In this document: positions 15,638 through 25,627 of the stretch, piece by piece
How positions within the stretch are numbered: the stretch's first letter is position 1
Layout: every line of letters starts with the position of its first letter
Assembly (NCBI GenBank): GCA_016720595.1
Contig: JADKKI010000035.1
Span: forward strand, 42,145-106,144
DNA: 64,000 nucleotides
Direction of reading: 5' to 3'
Source: Myxococcales bacterium
GTDB lineage: Bacteria; Myxococcota_A; Polyangia; Haliangiales; Haliangiaceae
The notes under the pieces: generated by a model
Seen by the model: only the letters and a program-made list of their open reading frames with translations
Told to the model about the DNA's origin: nothing
Database searches by the model: none
Program-made: the position numbers and the translations under genes

Positions 15638-17728
15638 GTGACGGGAGTCCTGGCCGAGGTCGGATCGACCGCGAACAACTATCAAATCCTCGCGAAGCTC
15701 GCGATGGGTGGGATGGCGGAGATCTTCCTTGCGCGCGGCGCCAGCGTGGCCGGCGTGGAGCGCTACGTCGTGCTCAAGCGGATCATCCGCGAGAAGGCGA
15801 ACGACACGCTGTTCGTCCAGATGTTCCTGGAGGAGGCCCGGCTCGCAGCCCAGCTGCAGCACGCCAACATCGCGCAGGTCTACGACATCGGGAAACTCGG
15901 CGACTCCTACTTCTTCACGATGGAGTACGTCCACGGCGAGACCGTGCGCGGCCTCCTCCAGCGCGCGCGCTCGCTCCGCCGCGAGCTCCCGCTCAACGTG
16001 ATCCTGACCGTGATCGCGGGCACCGCCGCGGGCCTGCATCACGCACACGATCGCATCGGGATCGATGGGCGTCCGCTCAACATCGTGCACCGCGACGTCT
16101 CGCCGTCGAACTTGATGATCAGCTACGACGGCAGCGTCAAGGTCGTCGACTTCGGCGTGGCGAAGGCCGAGAACCGCGCGCAGGAGACCAAGTCCGGCGC
16201 GGTCAAAGGCAAGATCAGCTACCTGTCTCCCGAGCAGTGCCGCGGCGCGCCCGTGGATCGCCGGAGTGATCTGTTCTCCCTCGGCATCGTGCTGTGGGAG
16301 ATGCTGACGATCGAGCGGCTGTACCGGCGCAACAGTGACTTCGAGAACATGACGGCGATCGTCAACGAGCCCACGCCGTCGCCCTCGGAGTACCGGCCGA
16401 ACCTCCCACGCGATCTCGAGCAGCTCGCGCTCCGCCTGCTCGCGAAGCGGCCCGAGCAGCGGTTCACCACGGGTGGCGAGCTCGTCGAGGAGATCGAGGA
16501 GATCGCGGCGCGCAACGGCCTCGCGCTCTCGATCTCGGCGCTCGGGCGGTTCATGAAGGAGCTGTTCGGCCAGCGGCCCGAGCCGTGGATCGAGCTCGAG
16601 ACCCGCGATCACGCAGAGGGTGTGACGGTGACGAGCGAGCCGCTGCCCCCCGAGCTCTCACTGGTCAGCGATCCCCTCGAAGGCCAGCTCAAGCACGTCC
16701 GCGATCTGAGCAAGCAGTTCGCCGCGCAGCACAACCCGGCGAGCGAGTCACGGCCGCCCGCCCACCCGGCTTCGTCGCAGCGGATGACTGCGCCGGGGAT
16801 GCCGATGCAGGACGATCCACGCCGCACGGTGAGCATGCGCCCGGCGGCGGCGCCGCCGCCGCTGCCTTCGCCCGATGCGTTCGCGACGATCCCGATGTAC
16901 CGGCAGCCGGCGGAGTCGGTGCCGTCGCCGTGGGGCGCGAATCCTCCGGGCACGGGCTCGGTGCCGATGATCCCGGTGACGTATCCCCCCGCTGTGTCGC
17001 TGCCCTCGGCACAGGCGCCCCAGTCGCACAGCGGCAGCCATCCAGGCCTGGGGTCGGTGCCGATGCTCCCGTATCCCGTGGTGCCGGCGGCGCCCACCGT
17101 CGCGCCTCTCGAGCAGCGCCGGACGAACGTCAAGCTGATCGGTGCGGTGGCAGCGCTCGCCGTGGTGGCAGGCGTGGTGGCGTGGCTCATCGCGCGGGGT
17201 GGCGATTCGGTCGGCGCGGGGGAGCCGGCGACGGTGCACGATGCGGCCGTCGCTGCGATCACCGCCGATGCGAGCGTGGCCGTGGTCGCCGCGATCACCG
17301 CCGATGCGAGCGTGGTGGCGGCAGCGCCGAGCGATGCTGCCGACGTGAATACCGGCAGTGGCGCCGCGACGGTGGCACCGGATCCTCTCGCCACGATCCA
17401 CGCCGCGCTCACCGAAGGGCGAACCGCCGATGCGATCGCGACGTGCAACTCGACGGCGATCACACCGACACTCGCCGCGGAGTGCACGCGGGCCGCATGC
17501 ACGGCTCGCGATGCCGCCCACGCAAAGCAGTGGATCGCACAGACCGCCGGAGAGACGCGCGCCGCGCTGCAGAGTGAGTGCAAGCGCGCCGGGACCGAGC
17601 TCGGCCGCACCAAGCCGACGCGTCCGACGGGACCCACGCGACCGACGGTGCCGACCCGCCCGACGGGCCCGGAAGGGCCGCCCAAGCCCGATCCGTGCAA
17701 GGTCGACCCGATGAGCTGTCAGCACTGA
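15638..17728 (+). CDS. Hanks-type Ser/Thr protein kinase (kinase 1), membrane-anchored
   Basis: A 696-residue protein. The kinase domain covers about residues 14-290: the Gly-rich loop is KLAMGGMAEIFLARG, the catalytic Lys lies in VVLKRII, the catalytic loop is HRDVSPSN near 150, then DFGVAK and SYLSPEQ. The HRDVSPSN form is the common myxobacterial variant of HRDLKPEN. A long Pro/Ser-rich linker follows, one membrane helix near 500-520 (GAVAALAVVAGVVAWLIA), and an extracytoplasmic tail of about 170 residues that is Ala/Asp rich, with four Cys in its centre, and ends in (TRPTG)-like repeats and two more Cys. The GTG start fits the promoter just upstream. It is probably a transmembrane sensor kinase; its targets are unknown. 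Confidence 0.92.
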   Translation: MTGVLAEVGSTANNYQILAKLAMGGMAEIFLARGASVAGVERYVVLKRIIREKANDTLFVQMFLEEARLAAQLQHANIAQVYDIGKLGDSYFFTMEYVHGETVRGLLQRARSLRRELPLNVILTVIAGTAAGLHHAHDRIGIDGRPLNIVHRDVSPSNLMISYDGSVKVVDFGVAKAENRAQETKSGAVKGKISYLSPEQCRGAPVDRRSDLFSLGIVLWEMLTIERLYRRNSDFENMTAIVNEPTPSPSEYRPNLPRDLEQLALRLLAKRPEQRFTTGGELVEEIEEIAARNGLALSISALGRFMKELFGQRPEPWIELETRDHAEGVTVTSEPLPPELSLVSDPLEGQLKHVRDLSKQFAAQHNPASESRPPAHPASSQRMTAPGMPMQDDPRRTVSMRPAAAPPPLPSPDAFATIPMYRQPAESVPSPWGANPPGTGSVPMIPVTYPPAVSLPSAQAPQSHSGSHPGLGSVPMLPYPVVPAAPTVAPLEQRRTNVKLIGAVAALAVVAGVVAWLIARGGDSVGAGEPATVHDAAVAAITADASVAVVAAITADASVVAAAPSDAADVNTGSGAATVAPDPLATIHAALTEGRTADAIATCNSTAITPTLAAECTRAACTARDAAHAKQWIAQTAGETRAALQSECKRAGTELGRTKPTRPTGPTRPTVPTRPTGPEGPPKPDPCKVDPMSCQH

Positions 17729-17751
17729 CGAGGACGAGCCGGTCGTCCTCG
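17729..17751 (+). terminator. Hairpin after kinase 1
   Basis: CGAGGACGA and TCGTCCTCG form a perfect 9-bp stem around the loop GCCGG, starting just after the kinase stop codon. There is no U-run, so it may act as a factor-dependent terminator or protect the 3' end. Confidence 0.5.
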
Positions 17752-17831
17752 CCTGCTCGTCAAATCCGTCGCACGCAGCGCGTGGTCGGCACCCCCCGGG
17801 GGGGCTACGACCGCGAGAGTGCTCCGATGGG

Positions 17832-17960
17832 TCAGATCGACCTGACGACCGCGACCACAAAGAACACGATCGTCATGACCAGCGCGACCACCACGGCGGT
17901 GGTGTAGCGCCGCTCCTTGGCCTCTCTGGTTCCTACTCGAACGAGTCCTTCGACGCTCAT
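17832..17960 (-). CDS. Small single-pass membrane protein, 42 residues
   Basis: A short frame reads MSVEGLVRVGTREAKERRYT, then TAVVVALVMTIVFFVVAVVR and SI before TGA. It has a charged N-terminal half of 20 residues and one clean hydrophobic helix of about 20 residues, as in small tail-anchored bacterial proteins. GGAG lies 9 nt before the ATG. It is convergent to kinase 1 across the hairpin. I see nothing else in 17961-18114. The function is unknown. Confidence 0.62.
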   Translation of the reverse strand: MSVEGLVRVGTREAKERRYTTAVVVALVMTIVFFVVAVVRSI

Positions 17961-18114
17961 ACAGGGTGTCTCCTTGCCCTCGCACACTCTGCAGATCGTG
18001 GGCCGGGCGAATTCGGGGGTAGAGCGCGCACGGCATGCGCTCTGGATGGAGCCAACGCACCGGTTGCCGAGAACCCGCGTCACGCTGCCCAACCGCCAGA
18101 TCTCAGAGGACGGC

Positions 18115-19376
18115 TTACGGCAGATCTCGGAGCGGCATCGGCGAGATCGTGGCATCCGGGCCGACGACGTAGGTCGGGGCCCAGATCAAGAGGAAGCCCG
18201 CGCCGCCGCCGCCACCACCACCGCCGCACAGATCACTCGCGGTGACGGCCCGCCGATCAACGAGACCGCTCCGCCCGCCGCACCCGCCGTGCCGCAGCTA
18301 TTCGTGGATCCACCCGGCGCGCCTGCGATGCTGAGCGCCCCATCGGTTCCGTTGAGCCCGTAGCTCGAGGTTTGCGATCCGGCGCCGCCGCCGCCGCCGT
18401 TGGCAGCGAGGCCGCCATGGATGGTGACGCTCGGCGCCTCGAGCCCGAGGTATCCACCCGCACCACCGCCGCCACCACCGCAGGCCGAGCCCTGTGCCGC
18501 ACCCGCGCCGCCAGCGCCGCCGGCGAGCACCTGGCCGTCGACGCGGATCGAGGTGAACGAGGTGAGGTGCAGCGCGCCGCCACCGGCGCCGCCGACCGAG
18601 ACGGTGGACTGGCTCGCGGGAGAGATCGCAGACACACCCGCCGCGCCGCTCGCGCCGCCGGGACAGCCACCACGCACGGTCGCCGGCGTCGCGGCCTCGT
18701 TGCCAGCCATCCCTCCGGTCGCGCCTGCGTTATCGCCGGTTCCTCCGTGACCACCGACGCCGCGTCCGCCGGCACCGCCACCGCCGCCCGATCCGGACGT
18801 GGCCAGGCCGTCTGCACCGGGCCCGCCGCTCGGCGGGTTCATGCCGCTCTGCACGTTGCAGGTCTGGTTCGCCCCGGCGCCGAGCTGGACGTTCTGAGAG
18901 ACATGGGCGTTCAGGTTGATCTCGGCGAGATGACTGCCCGCATCGAGCATGCCGGAGATCACCATCGCGCCGTCCGCGACGACGATCGCGGCACGCGTCC
19001 CGATGACCCTCATCTTGGCGCCGGTGTCGACGGTGAGGCTCCCCAGGTAGAACACCACTGCGGGCTGGCCATCGCTCTGGACATAGACGAACGACGACGA
19101 GGCGAGCACCTGGCCGCTGAAGTCCTCGGAGCGCAGCACCGCGGGATTCGGCGTGGTGTCGAGCGTGTAGCCACCGGCGGTCAGGTGGACATCCGCCATC
19201 GGCATGCCGAGCGCGCACGCATCGAAGCGCTCGGACCTCCGGGTGCAGCCGCCCTCGCCGTGGGCATCGATCGCCGCATCGGAGCCGGGGACCACGGTCG
19301 GGTCCTCGATCCCGAGCAGCCCGCGGCAGCCAGTGAGGGCGACCAGCACGAGCGACCAGCGCAGACGAGGAGCCAC
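18115..19376 (-). CDS. Gly-rich surface lipoprotein (one frameshift)
   Basis: About 420 residues when one frameshift is repaired. The signal reads [13 protein letters not shown], followed by [14 protein letters not shown], an opening common in large myxobacterial lipoproteins. A beta-rich middle is followed by long Gly-rich runs ([19 protein letters not shown]). In the given sequence the frame is lost near 18246: one frame ends ARASS, while the next frame continues [18 protein letters not shown] and ends MPLRDLP before TAA at 18115. One added base in GACGGCC restores it. The GTG at 19376 is chosen because a promoter ends 5 nt before it; an ATG lies at 19436. It is probably an outer-surface protein of unknown role. 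Confidence 0.7.
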
Positions 19377-19381
19377 GATCG

Positions 19382-19411
19382 AGCGTAGGCCGGTAGGCGC
19401 GAGCGGGTCAA
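19382..19411 (-). promoter_or_regulatory. Promoter of the Gly-rich lipoprotein (leaderless type)
   Basis: On the minus strand TTGACC (19411-19406) and TACGCT (19387-19382) are separated by 18 nt. The -10 ends 5 nt before GTG 19376, which decides the start against the upstream ATG at 19436. The promoter lies back-to-back with that of the TPR gene. Confidence 0.6.
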
Positions 19412-19451
19412 TCAACACATGCGTGAGGCTGCGCATCCCCTGGGCTGGCGA

Positions 19452-19480
19452 TTGACGTGGCGGTCCGGCCGGTCGATCCT
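19452..19480 (+). promoter_or_regulatory. Promoter of the TPR gene (leaderless type)
   Basis: TTGACG at 19452-19457, a 17-nt spacer and GATCCT at 19475-19480. The -10 is weak, but its end is 6 nt before ATG 19487, as in the other promoters of this window. Confidence 0.42.
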
Positions 19481-19486
19481 CGTGAC

Positions 19487-20462
19487 ATGCGCAGCATCGC
19501 GCCGGTCGTGATGATGATGTTCCTGGTCGGGGGCGTGGCGAGCGCACAGCCCAAGCCCGAGGGCACGCGCCTGTTCGAGCAGGGCCGCGATCTCGCGAAG
19601 GCGGGCAAGTACGCCGAGGCGTGCGAGGCGTTCGGCAAGAGCATCGCGATCGATCGCGCCGCGGGCACCGCGCTCAACTACGGCGATTGTCTCGAGCACC
19701 TCGGCCAGCTGCGCAAGGCCTGGCAGATGTACGACGAGGCCGCGCGTGAGTTCGACAAGCAGGCCGACGCGCGCGGCAAGTTCGCACGCGAGCGCGCGGA
19801 CGCGGTGATCCCCAAGCTCGGCACGCTGCGGGTGAAGATCGCCGAGCCCACGCTCTCGGGCCTGGTGGTCAAGATCGGCAGCGAGAGCCTCCCGCCGCAG
19901 CGAGAGCTGGTCGAGCGGCTCGAGCCCGGAACGATCGAGGTCACCGCCAGCGCGCCCGGCCACACGCCGTTCTCGAGCAGTGCACGCATGGTGGCGGGTG
20001 CCTCCGGTGATCGTCGAGATCCCGGTGCTGGCGACCGCCGACGGCGCACGCCCCGTTCACGTCGACCAGCCGGAGCAACCCGAGCGCCCGGAGCCCGTGG
20101 CTGGTGCGACCCGCCGCAGCCGGAGCCGGGTCAAGCTCTCGCTCGGGCTCGGGATCGCGGCCGGCGGCGTCCTCGTGTTCGGCGGGCTCGCAGCGCTCTC
20201 GGCGAACGCGAAGTACAACAACACGATCAAGGACGGTGACTGCGCCGAGATCGGTGGCCAGCTGATCTGCAATGTGGATGGCGCGGCGGCGGTCGACGTC
20301 GCGGCGACGCGGGCGAACATCGCAACGGGATGTGTGATCGGCGGCAGCGCGCTCGCGGTGGCCGCGGTGGTGTTGTACTTCACCGCCCCGCGCGAGGGCG
20401 TCACGGTGACGCCGATGGCCAGCTCGACCAGCGTCGGGCTCGGTTTCGGTAGATCGTTCTGA
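19487..20462 (+). CDS. TPR-containing secreted/membrane protein (one frameshift)
   Basis: The start gives a signal peptide ([16 protein letters not shown]) and a TPR-like pair ([20 protein letters not shown], then [20 protein letters not shown]). A PEGA-like beta part follows ([20 protein letters not shown]). Near 20002 the frame is lost. The neighbouring frame continues [19 protein letters not shown], then two membrane helices ([18 protein letters not shown] and [15 protein letters not shown]), and ends GFGRSF. Removing the T at about 20003 joins both parts as GAPVIVEIP. The full protein of about 324 residues matches a common myxobacterial TPR-PEGA-two-helix layout, so a sequence error is likelier than a dead gene. 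It resembles the gene at 30521. Confidence 0.75.
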
Positions 20463-20496
20463 TCGGCTCCCTCATGTCGTTCCCTGGCCGCACGGT

Positions 20497-20525
20497 TTGA
20501 CACCGCCGACGGCGGGTCGGATTGT
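20497..20525 (+). promoter_or_regulatory. Promoter of phoH (leaderless type)
   Basis: TTGACA at 20497-20502 (consensus -35), 17-nt spacer, GATTGT at 20520-20525. The -10 ends 6 nt before the GTG start at 20532. Confidence 0.6.
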
Positions 20526-20531
20526 CCTTCC

Positions 20532-21840
20532 GTGGCTGCCAAGAACTACGTCCTCGATACCAACGTGCTGTTGCACGATGCGCGCGCGATCTTCGCGTTC
20601 GCCGACAACAACGTGATCATCCCGATCTACGTGCTCGAGGAGGTCGATACCTTCAAGAAGGATCAATCCGAGCTGGGCCGCAATGCCCGCCAGATCGCGC
20701 GCGAGCTCGATGCCTTCCGCAGCGAGGGCGGGCTGTCTCACCCGCAGAAGATGCCGAACGGCGGCACCGTGCGCGTGGCCCTCTCGAAGAGCCCGCCCAG
20801 GAACCCGGGTAGCGATTCGCGCTCGATGGATCAGCGGATCATCGAGATCGCGCTCGAGGTTCGCGACGCGGATCCCAAGACCCCGACGGTCCTCGTCACC
20901 AAGGACGTCAACATGCGCGTCCGCGGGGATGCGCTGGGCCTTGCCTCGGTGGACTTCGAGCCGGAGCGGATCTCGATCGAGGAGCTGTACCCGGGCAACC
21001 GCGAGCTGCTCGTCCCGCCGGGCACGATCGACAAGTTCTATGCGGACGGCAGCGTCGTCGTCGATGCGCCAGGCCTGCACGCGAACGAGTACCTGACCCT
21101 CAAGGATGAGGGCGGCAAGTCCGCGCTCACCCGCTGGGACAAGAACGCCGCCAAGGCGATCCCGGTCAAGAAGCTGCGCGAGGGCGTGTGGGGCATCAAG
21201 CCGCGCAACAAGGAGCAGCACTTCGCGCTCGATCTGCTCCTCAACGATGACGTCAAGCTGGTCACGCTGGTCGGCAAGGCCGGCACCGGCAAGACCTTGC
21301 TCGCGATCGCCGCGGGCCTCCAGAAGGTCACGGAGGAGCAGGTGTTCTCGAAGCTCCTGGTCTCGCGCCCGATCTTTCCGCTCGGCCGTGACATCGGCTA
21401 CCTCCCCGGCACCATCGAGGAGAAGCTGAATCCCTGGATGCAGCCGATCTACGACAACCTCGAGCTGCTACTGGGCCTCAACAAGACCGACAAGAAGGAA
21501 GGCCGCAGCTACGCCCGAGCTGGTCGATCTCGGGTTCGTCGAGATCGAGCCGCTCACGTACATCCGCGGTCGCTCGCTGCCGAACGTGTACATGATCGTC
21601 GACGAGGCGCAGAACCTCACGCCGCACGAGGTCAAGACGATCGTGACCCGCGCCGGCGAGGGCACGAAGATCATCCTCACCGGTGACCCGTACCAGATCG
21701 ATCACCCGTACCTGGATTCGTCGAACAACGGCCTCACCACCGTGGCGGAGCGGTTCAAGAACGAGATGATCGCGGGCCACGTCATCCTGACGAAGGGTGA
21801 GCGCTCGGCGCTCGCCGAGCTGGCCACGCAGATCCTGTAA
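20532..21840 (+). CDS. phoH: PIN-PhoH fusion ATPase (one frameshift)
   Basis: The N-terminal 140 residues are a PIN nuclease-like domain ([39 protein letters not shown]). The PhoH ATPase follows, with Walker [17 protein letters not shown] near residue 246 and [17 protein letters not shown]. Near 21513 the frame breaks. The next frame carries on with [38 protein letters not shown] (Walker B) and [19 protein letters not shown] to the stop. Removing one base in TACGCCC restores the usual SYxEL. The full protein would be about 435 residues, normal for PIN-PhoH (PhoH2-like) proteins, which are helicase/RNase-like RNA-handling enzymes. The GTG start fits the promoter; the stop overlaps the next ATG. 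Confidence 0.86.
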
Positions 21841-22289
21841 TGCGGTCGGTCCTCCTCGTGCTGGCGCTGCTGCTCGGCGCGCGCGCGGAGGCGCAGCGTC
21901 AGCCGGGCTGGGAGGTCCGCATCGGCGACAAGGTCGTGCTCGCGCCCGGTGCGAGCGGCACGATCCCGATCTCGATCGCGGTGGATCGCGGCCTGTCGGT
22001 TTCGCGCGATGCGCAGGTGATCGTGGATCTGGCACCCGATCCGGGCCTCACGTTCCGGCGCCGCCGGCTCGGGCGGGCAGACGCGGTGGATCCTGAGGCC
22101 GATGCGCCCCGGTTCGCCGTCTCGGTGCGTGGCGACCAGGAAGGCGAGCACACCGTGAAGGTCCGCGTGCGGTTCTGGCTGTGTGGCGGCAAGGCGTGCC
22201 GTCCTATCGATGTGCGCAGAACTGCACAGGTCCTGGTCACCCCACCTGTCCCAGTCCCGGCCGCCCCAGGCGACGCCGGCACCGATTGA
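21840..22289 (+). CDS. Secreted beta-rich hypothetical protein
   Basis: A 149-residue protein with a signal peptide (SVLLVLALLLGARAEAQ). The mature part is beta-rich and Ig-like in spacing (GTIPISIAVDRGLSVSRDAQ, then GEHTVKVRVRFWLCGGKACR), with two Cys three residues apart, and ends in a Pro-rich tail. The CGGKACRPI pattern resembles the end of DsbD-like N-terminal domains, but this is weak. It starts inside the stop of phoH (TAATG), so it is translationally coupled. The function is unknown. Confidence 0.7.
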   Translation: MRSVLLVLALLLGARAEAQRQPGWEVRIGDKVVLAPGASGTIPISIAVDRGLSVSRDAQVIVDLAPDPGLTFRRRRLGRADAVDPEADAPRFAVSVRGDQEGEHTVKVRVRFWLCGGKACRPIDVRRTAQVLVTPPVPVPAAPGDAGTD

Positions 22290-22382
22290 CACCGGACCCA
22301 GCGGAACCTTTGGGCGGAATTCCGGCCAGTTAGCCGGAGATCCTGACAGATCGGACGGCCGGCTCGTGCGTGGAACACATCC

Positions 22383-23504
22383 ATGATCACTCGCCAGCGC
22401 CTCGTCAGCTACGGGATCCCCGCCGCCGCCACCGCGACGATTGTCCTCGCCGCACTCCTCACCCGATCGCAGCAGCAGGGCATCGTCAGCAAGCCCGAGC
22501 CGGTGGCGATGGGCAAGCATCAGATCGATGTCGTGTTCGCGGTCGACACCACGGGCTCGATGGGCGGCCTGATCGATGGCGCGAAGCGCACGGTGTGGTC
22601 GATCGCGAGCTCGATCCGCAACACGGATCCGAACGCCGAGCTGCGCATCGGCCTCGTGGCCTACCGCGATGTCGGCGATGACTACATCACCAAGGAGTTC
22701 GCGCTGACCTCCGATCTCGATGCGGTGTTCGCCGAGCTCTCGTCGTATCGCGCGGCGGGTGGTGGCGACACGCCGGAGGATGTGGATGCGGCGCTCGACG
22801 TGACGCTCCACAAGATGCAGTGGCGTGACGACGCGAAGAAGCTGGTGTTCCTCGTCGGTGATGCGCCTCCGGCGAGCCGCGGCGATGTGCCGACGTTCGA
22901 TGTGCTGGCGCGCGAAGCCGGTGAGAAGCAGATCATCATCAACACGATCCGCGCCGGTCACGACAGCGACACGATGGCGTCGTTCCAGCGGATCGCCGCG
23001 CTCGGCAAGGGCGAGTTCAGCTCGATCCAGCAGGACGGTGGCGTGCAGCAGATCGCCACCCCGTACGATGACAAGCTCGCCGAGCTCTCGGACAAGATCG
23101 ATTCCACCGCGGTGATCGCAGGTGATGAGGGCGTGCGCAGGAACTACGAGGCGAAGATGGCCGCGGCCGCCGCTGCGCCCGCGCCGGCGAAGGCCGACCG
23201 CGCGATGTACTTCAAGGGTGGTGAGGCGCGCGCCGCGGAGGATGTGGTCGGTGGCTATGCGAGCGGCTCGGTCGACGTCACCGCGATCCCCGAGGCCTCG
23301 CTGCCCGGCTCGATGCGGGGCATGGACAAGGAGCAGCTGAAGCAGGAGCTCGATCGCCGGGTCGCGGACCGCAAGGCGGCGCAGGGCGAGCTCGCCAAGG
23401 TGGCCAAGGACCGTGAGGAGTTCCTCAAGAACAACGCTCCGAGCGACGGTGAGGGTGGATTCGACACCAAGGTCAAGGCAACCCTCGAGAAGCAGCTGAA
23501 GTAG
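22383..23504 (+). CDS. von Willebrand factor A domain protein
   Basis: A 373-residue protein. One N-terminal hydrophobic segment ([16 protein letters not shown]) anchors or exports it. A VWA domain covers about residues 47-240: the metal site DTTGSM near 57, a Thr in [13 protein letters not shown], and the Asp of VFLVGDAPP complete the MIDAS. The C-terminal 130 residues are Ala-rich and charged, with a coiled coil ([19 protein letters not shown]). It probably binds a protein partner in the periplasm through a metal ion. A TTGACA at 22286 is not followed by a good -10, so I call no promoter. Confidence 0.85.
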   Translation: MITRQRLVSYGIPAAATATIVLAALLTRSQQQGIVSKPEPVAMGKHQIDVVFAVDTTGSMGGLIDGAKRTVWSIASSIRNTDPNAELRIGLVAYRDVGDDYITKEFALTSDLDAVFAELSSYRAAGGGDTPEDVDAALDVTLHKMQWRDDAKKLVFLVGDAPPASRGDVPTFDVLAREAGEKQIIINTIRAGHDSDTMASFQRIAALGKGEFSSIQQDGGVQQIATPYDDKLAELSDKIDSTAVIAGDEGVRRNYEAKMAAAAAAPAPAKADRAMYFKGGEARAAEDVVGGYASGSVDVTAIPEASLPGSMRGMDKEQLKQELDRRVADRKAAQGELAKVAKDREEFLKNNAPSDGEGGFDTKVKATLEKQLK

Positions 23505-23551
23505 CGCAACCCGACCCTGTCGGTCCCGCGGCGGCATGGTATGTCGCCGCG

Positions 23552-24873
<1,322 letters not shown>

Positions 24874-24877
<4 letters not shown>

Positions 24878-25569
24878 GCTGTCGCGAACCAGCGCGGCAC
24901 CAGCTCGTCGGCGGGCCCGGCCTGGCACTCGTCGAACAGCTCGCGCGCGCCATCGTAGATCTCGAGGTTGAGCAGGATCCGCCGCGCGTGGTTGAGCCGC
25001 GCCCAGGACACGAAGCTCGACGCAGGAGCGACCATGCCCGAGGTGCCGATCGCCACGAACAGGTCACAGTCGCGCAGGGCGTGCTTCGCCGTGCGCTCGG
25101 CCTCGACGGGGATGTTCTCGCCGAACATCACCACGCACGGCCGCATGCGCGCGCCGCAGTGCTCGGGCGCAGCGCCAGCCGGCGGCGAGCTCTCCATGCC
25201 ACAGACCTCGCATCGCCAGCGGACCAGGCTGCCGTGGTACTCGCAGACCTGCTGCGAGCCGGCGGCCTGGTGAAGGCCATCGATGTTCTGCGTGATGATC
25301 GTGAACCGTGCGCCGGCAGGGAGCGCCGCCTCGAACGCGGCGAGCGCGCGGTGCGCGGGGGTGGGGACCACACCGGCGATCGCCTCGCGGAACGTCCAGA
25401 ACAGGTCCGTGACCTCGGTGCGCCGGTCGAGCAACGAGCGTGCATCGGTCAGCGCGGCGAGCTTCGGATCGGTCCACAGCCCACCGGGCCCGCGATAGGT
25501 CGGTAGCCCCGCGCTGTGTGAGATGCCCGCGCCCGTGAGCACGACGATGTTGCGATAGCCGGACAGCAT
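24874..25569 (-). CDS. cobB: Sir2-family NAD-dependent protein deacylase
   Basis: A 231-residue single-domain sirtuin. The NAD-binding motifs are [19 protein letters not shown] near residue 10 and TQNIDGLH near 103. The catalytic His is in [10 protein letters not shown], and VVMFGENIP and [12 protein letters not shown] follow. The zinc module starts with the normal CEVC pair, but the second pair is reduced: the sequence reads [10 protein letters not shown], so one of the usual CxxC positions is His and a Cys comes late. The zinc site may be atypical. It would remove acyl groups from protein lysines in the cytosol. TTGCAT-N16-TACACT ends 6 nt before the ATG. Confidence 0.9.
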
Positions 25570-25575
25570 TCAGTT

Positions 25576-25603
25576 AGTGTAATTCGCACAATAACAAATG
25601 CAA
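25576..25603 (-). promoter_or_regulatory. Promoter of the sirtuin gene (leaderless type)
   Basis: On the minus strand TTGCAT (25603-25598) and TACACT (25581-25576) lie 16 nt apart, inside a small AT-rich island, and the -10 ends 6 nt before ATG 25569. The divergent gene at 25628 has TACCAT at 25616-25621, also 6 nt from its ATG. Confidence 0.55.
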
Positions 25604-25627
25604 GGGGACCCGTACTACCATGTGGCG

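Noticed and set aside
22286-22291. TTGACA as the promoter of the VWA gene
   Set aside because: No acceptable -10 lies 16-18 nt downstream and the next start is about 90 nt away; it overlaps the end of the previous gene.
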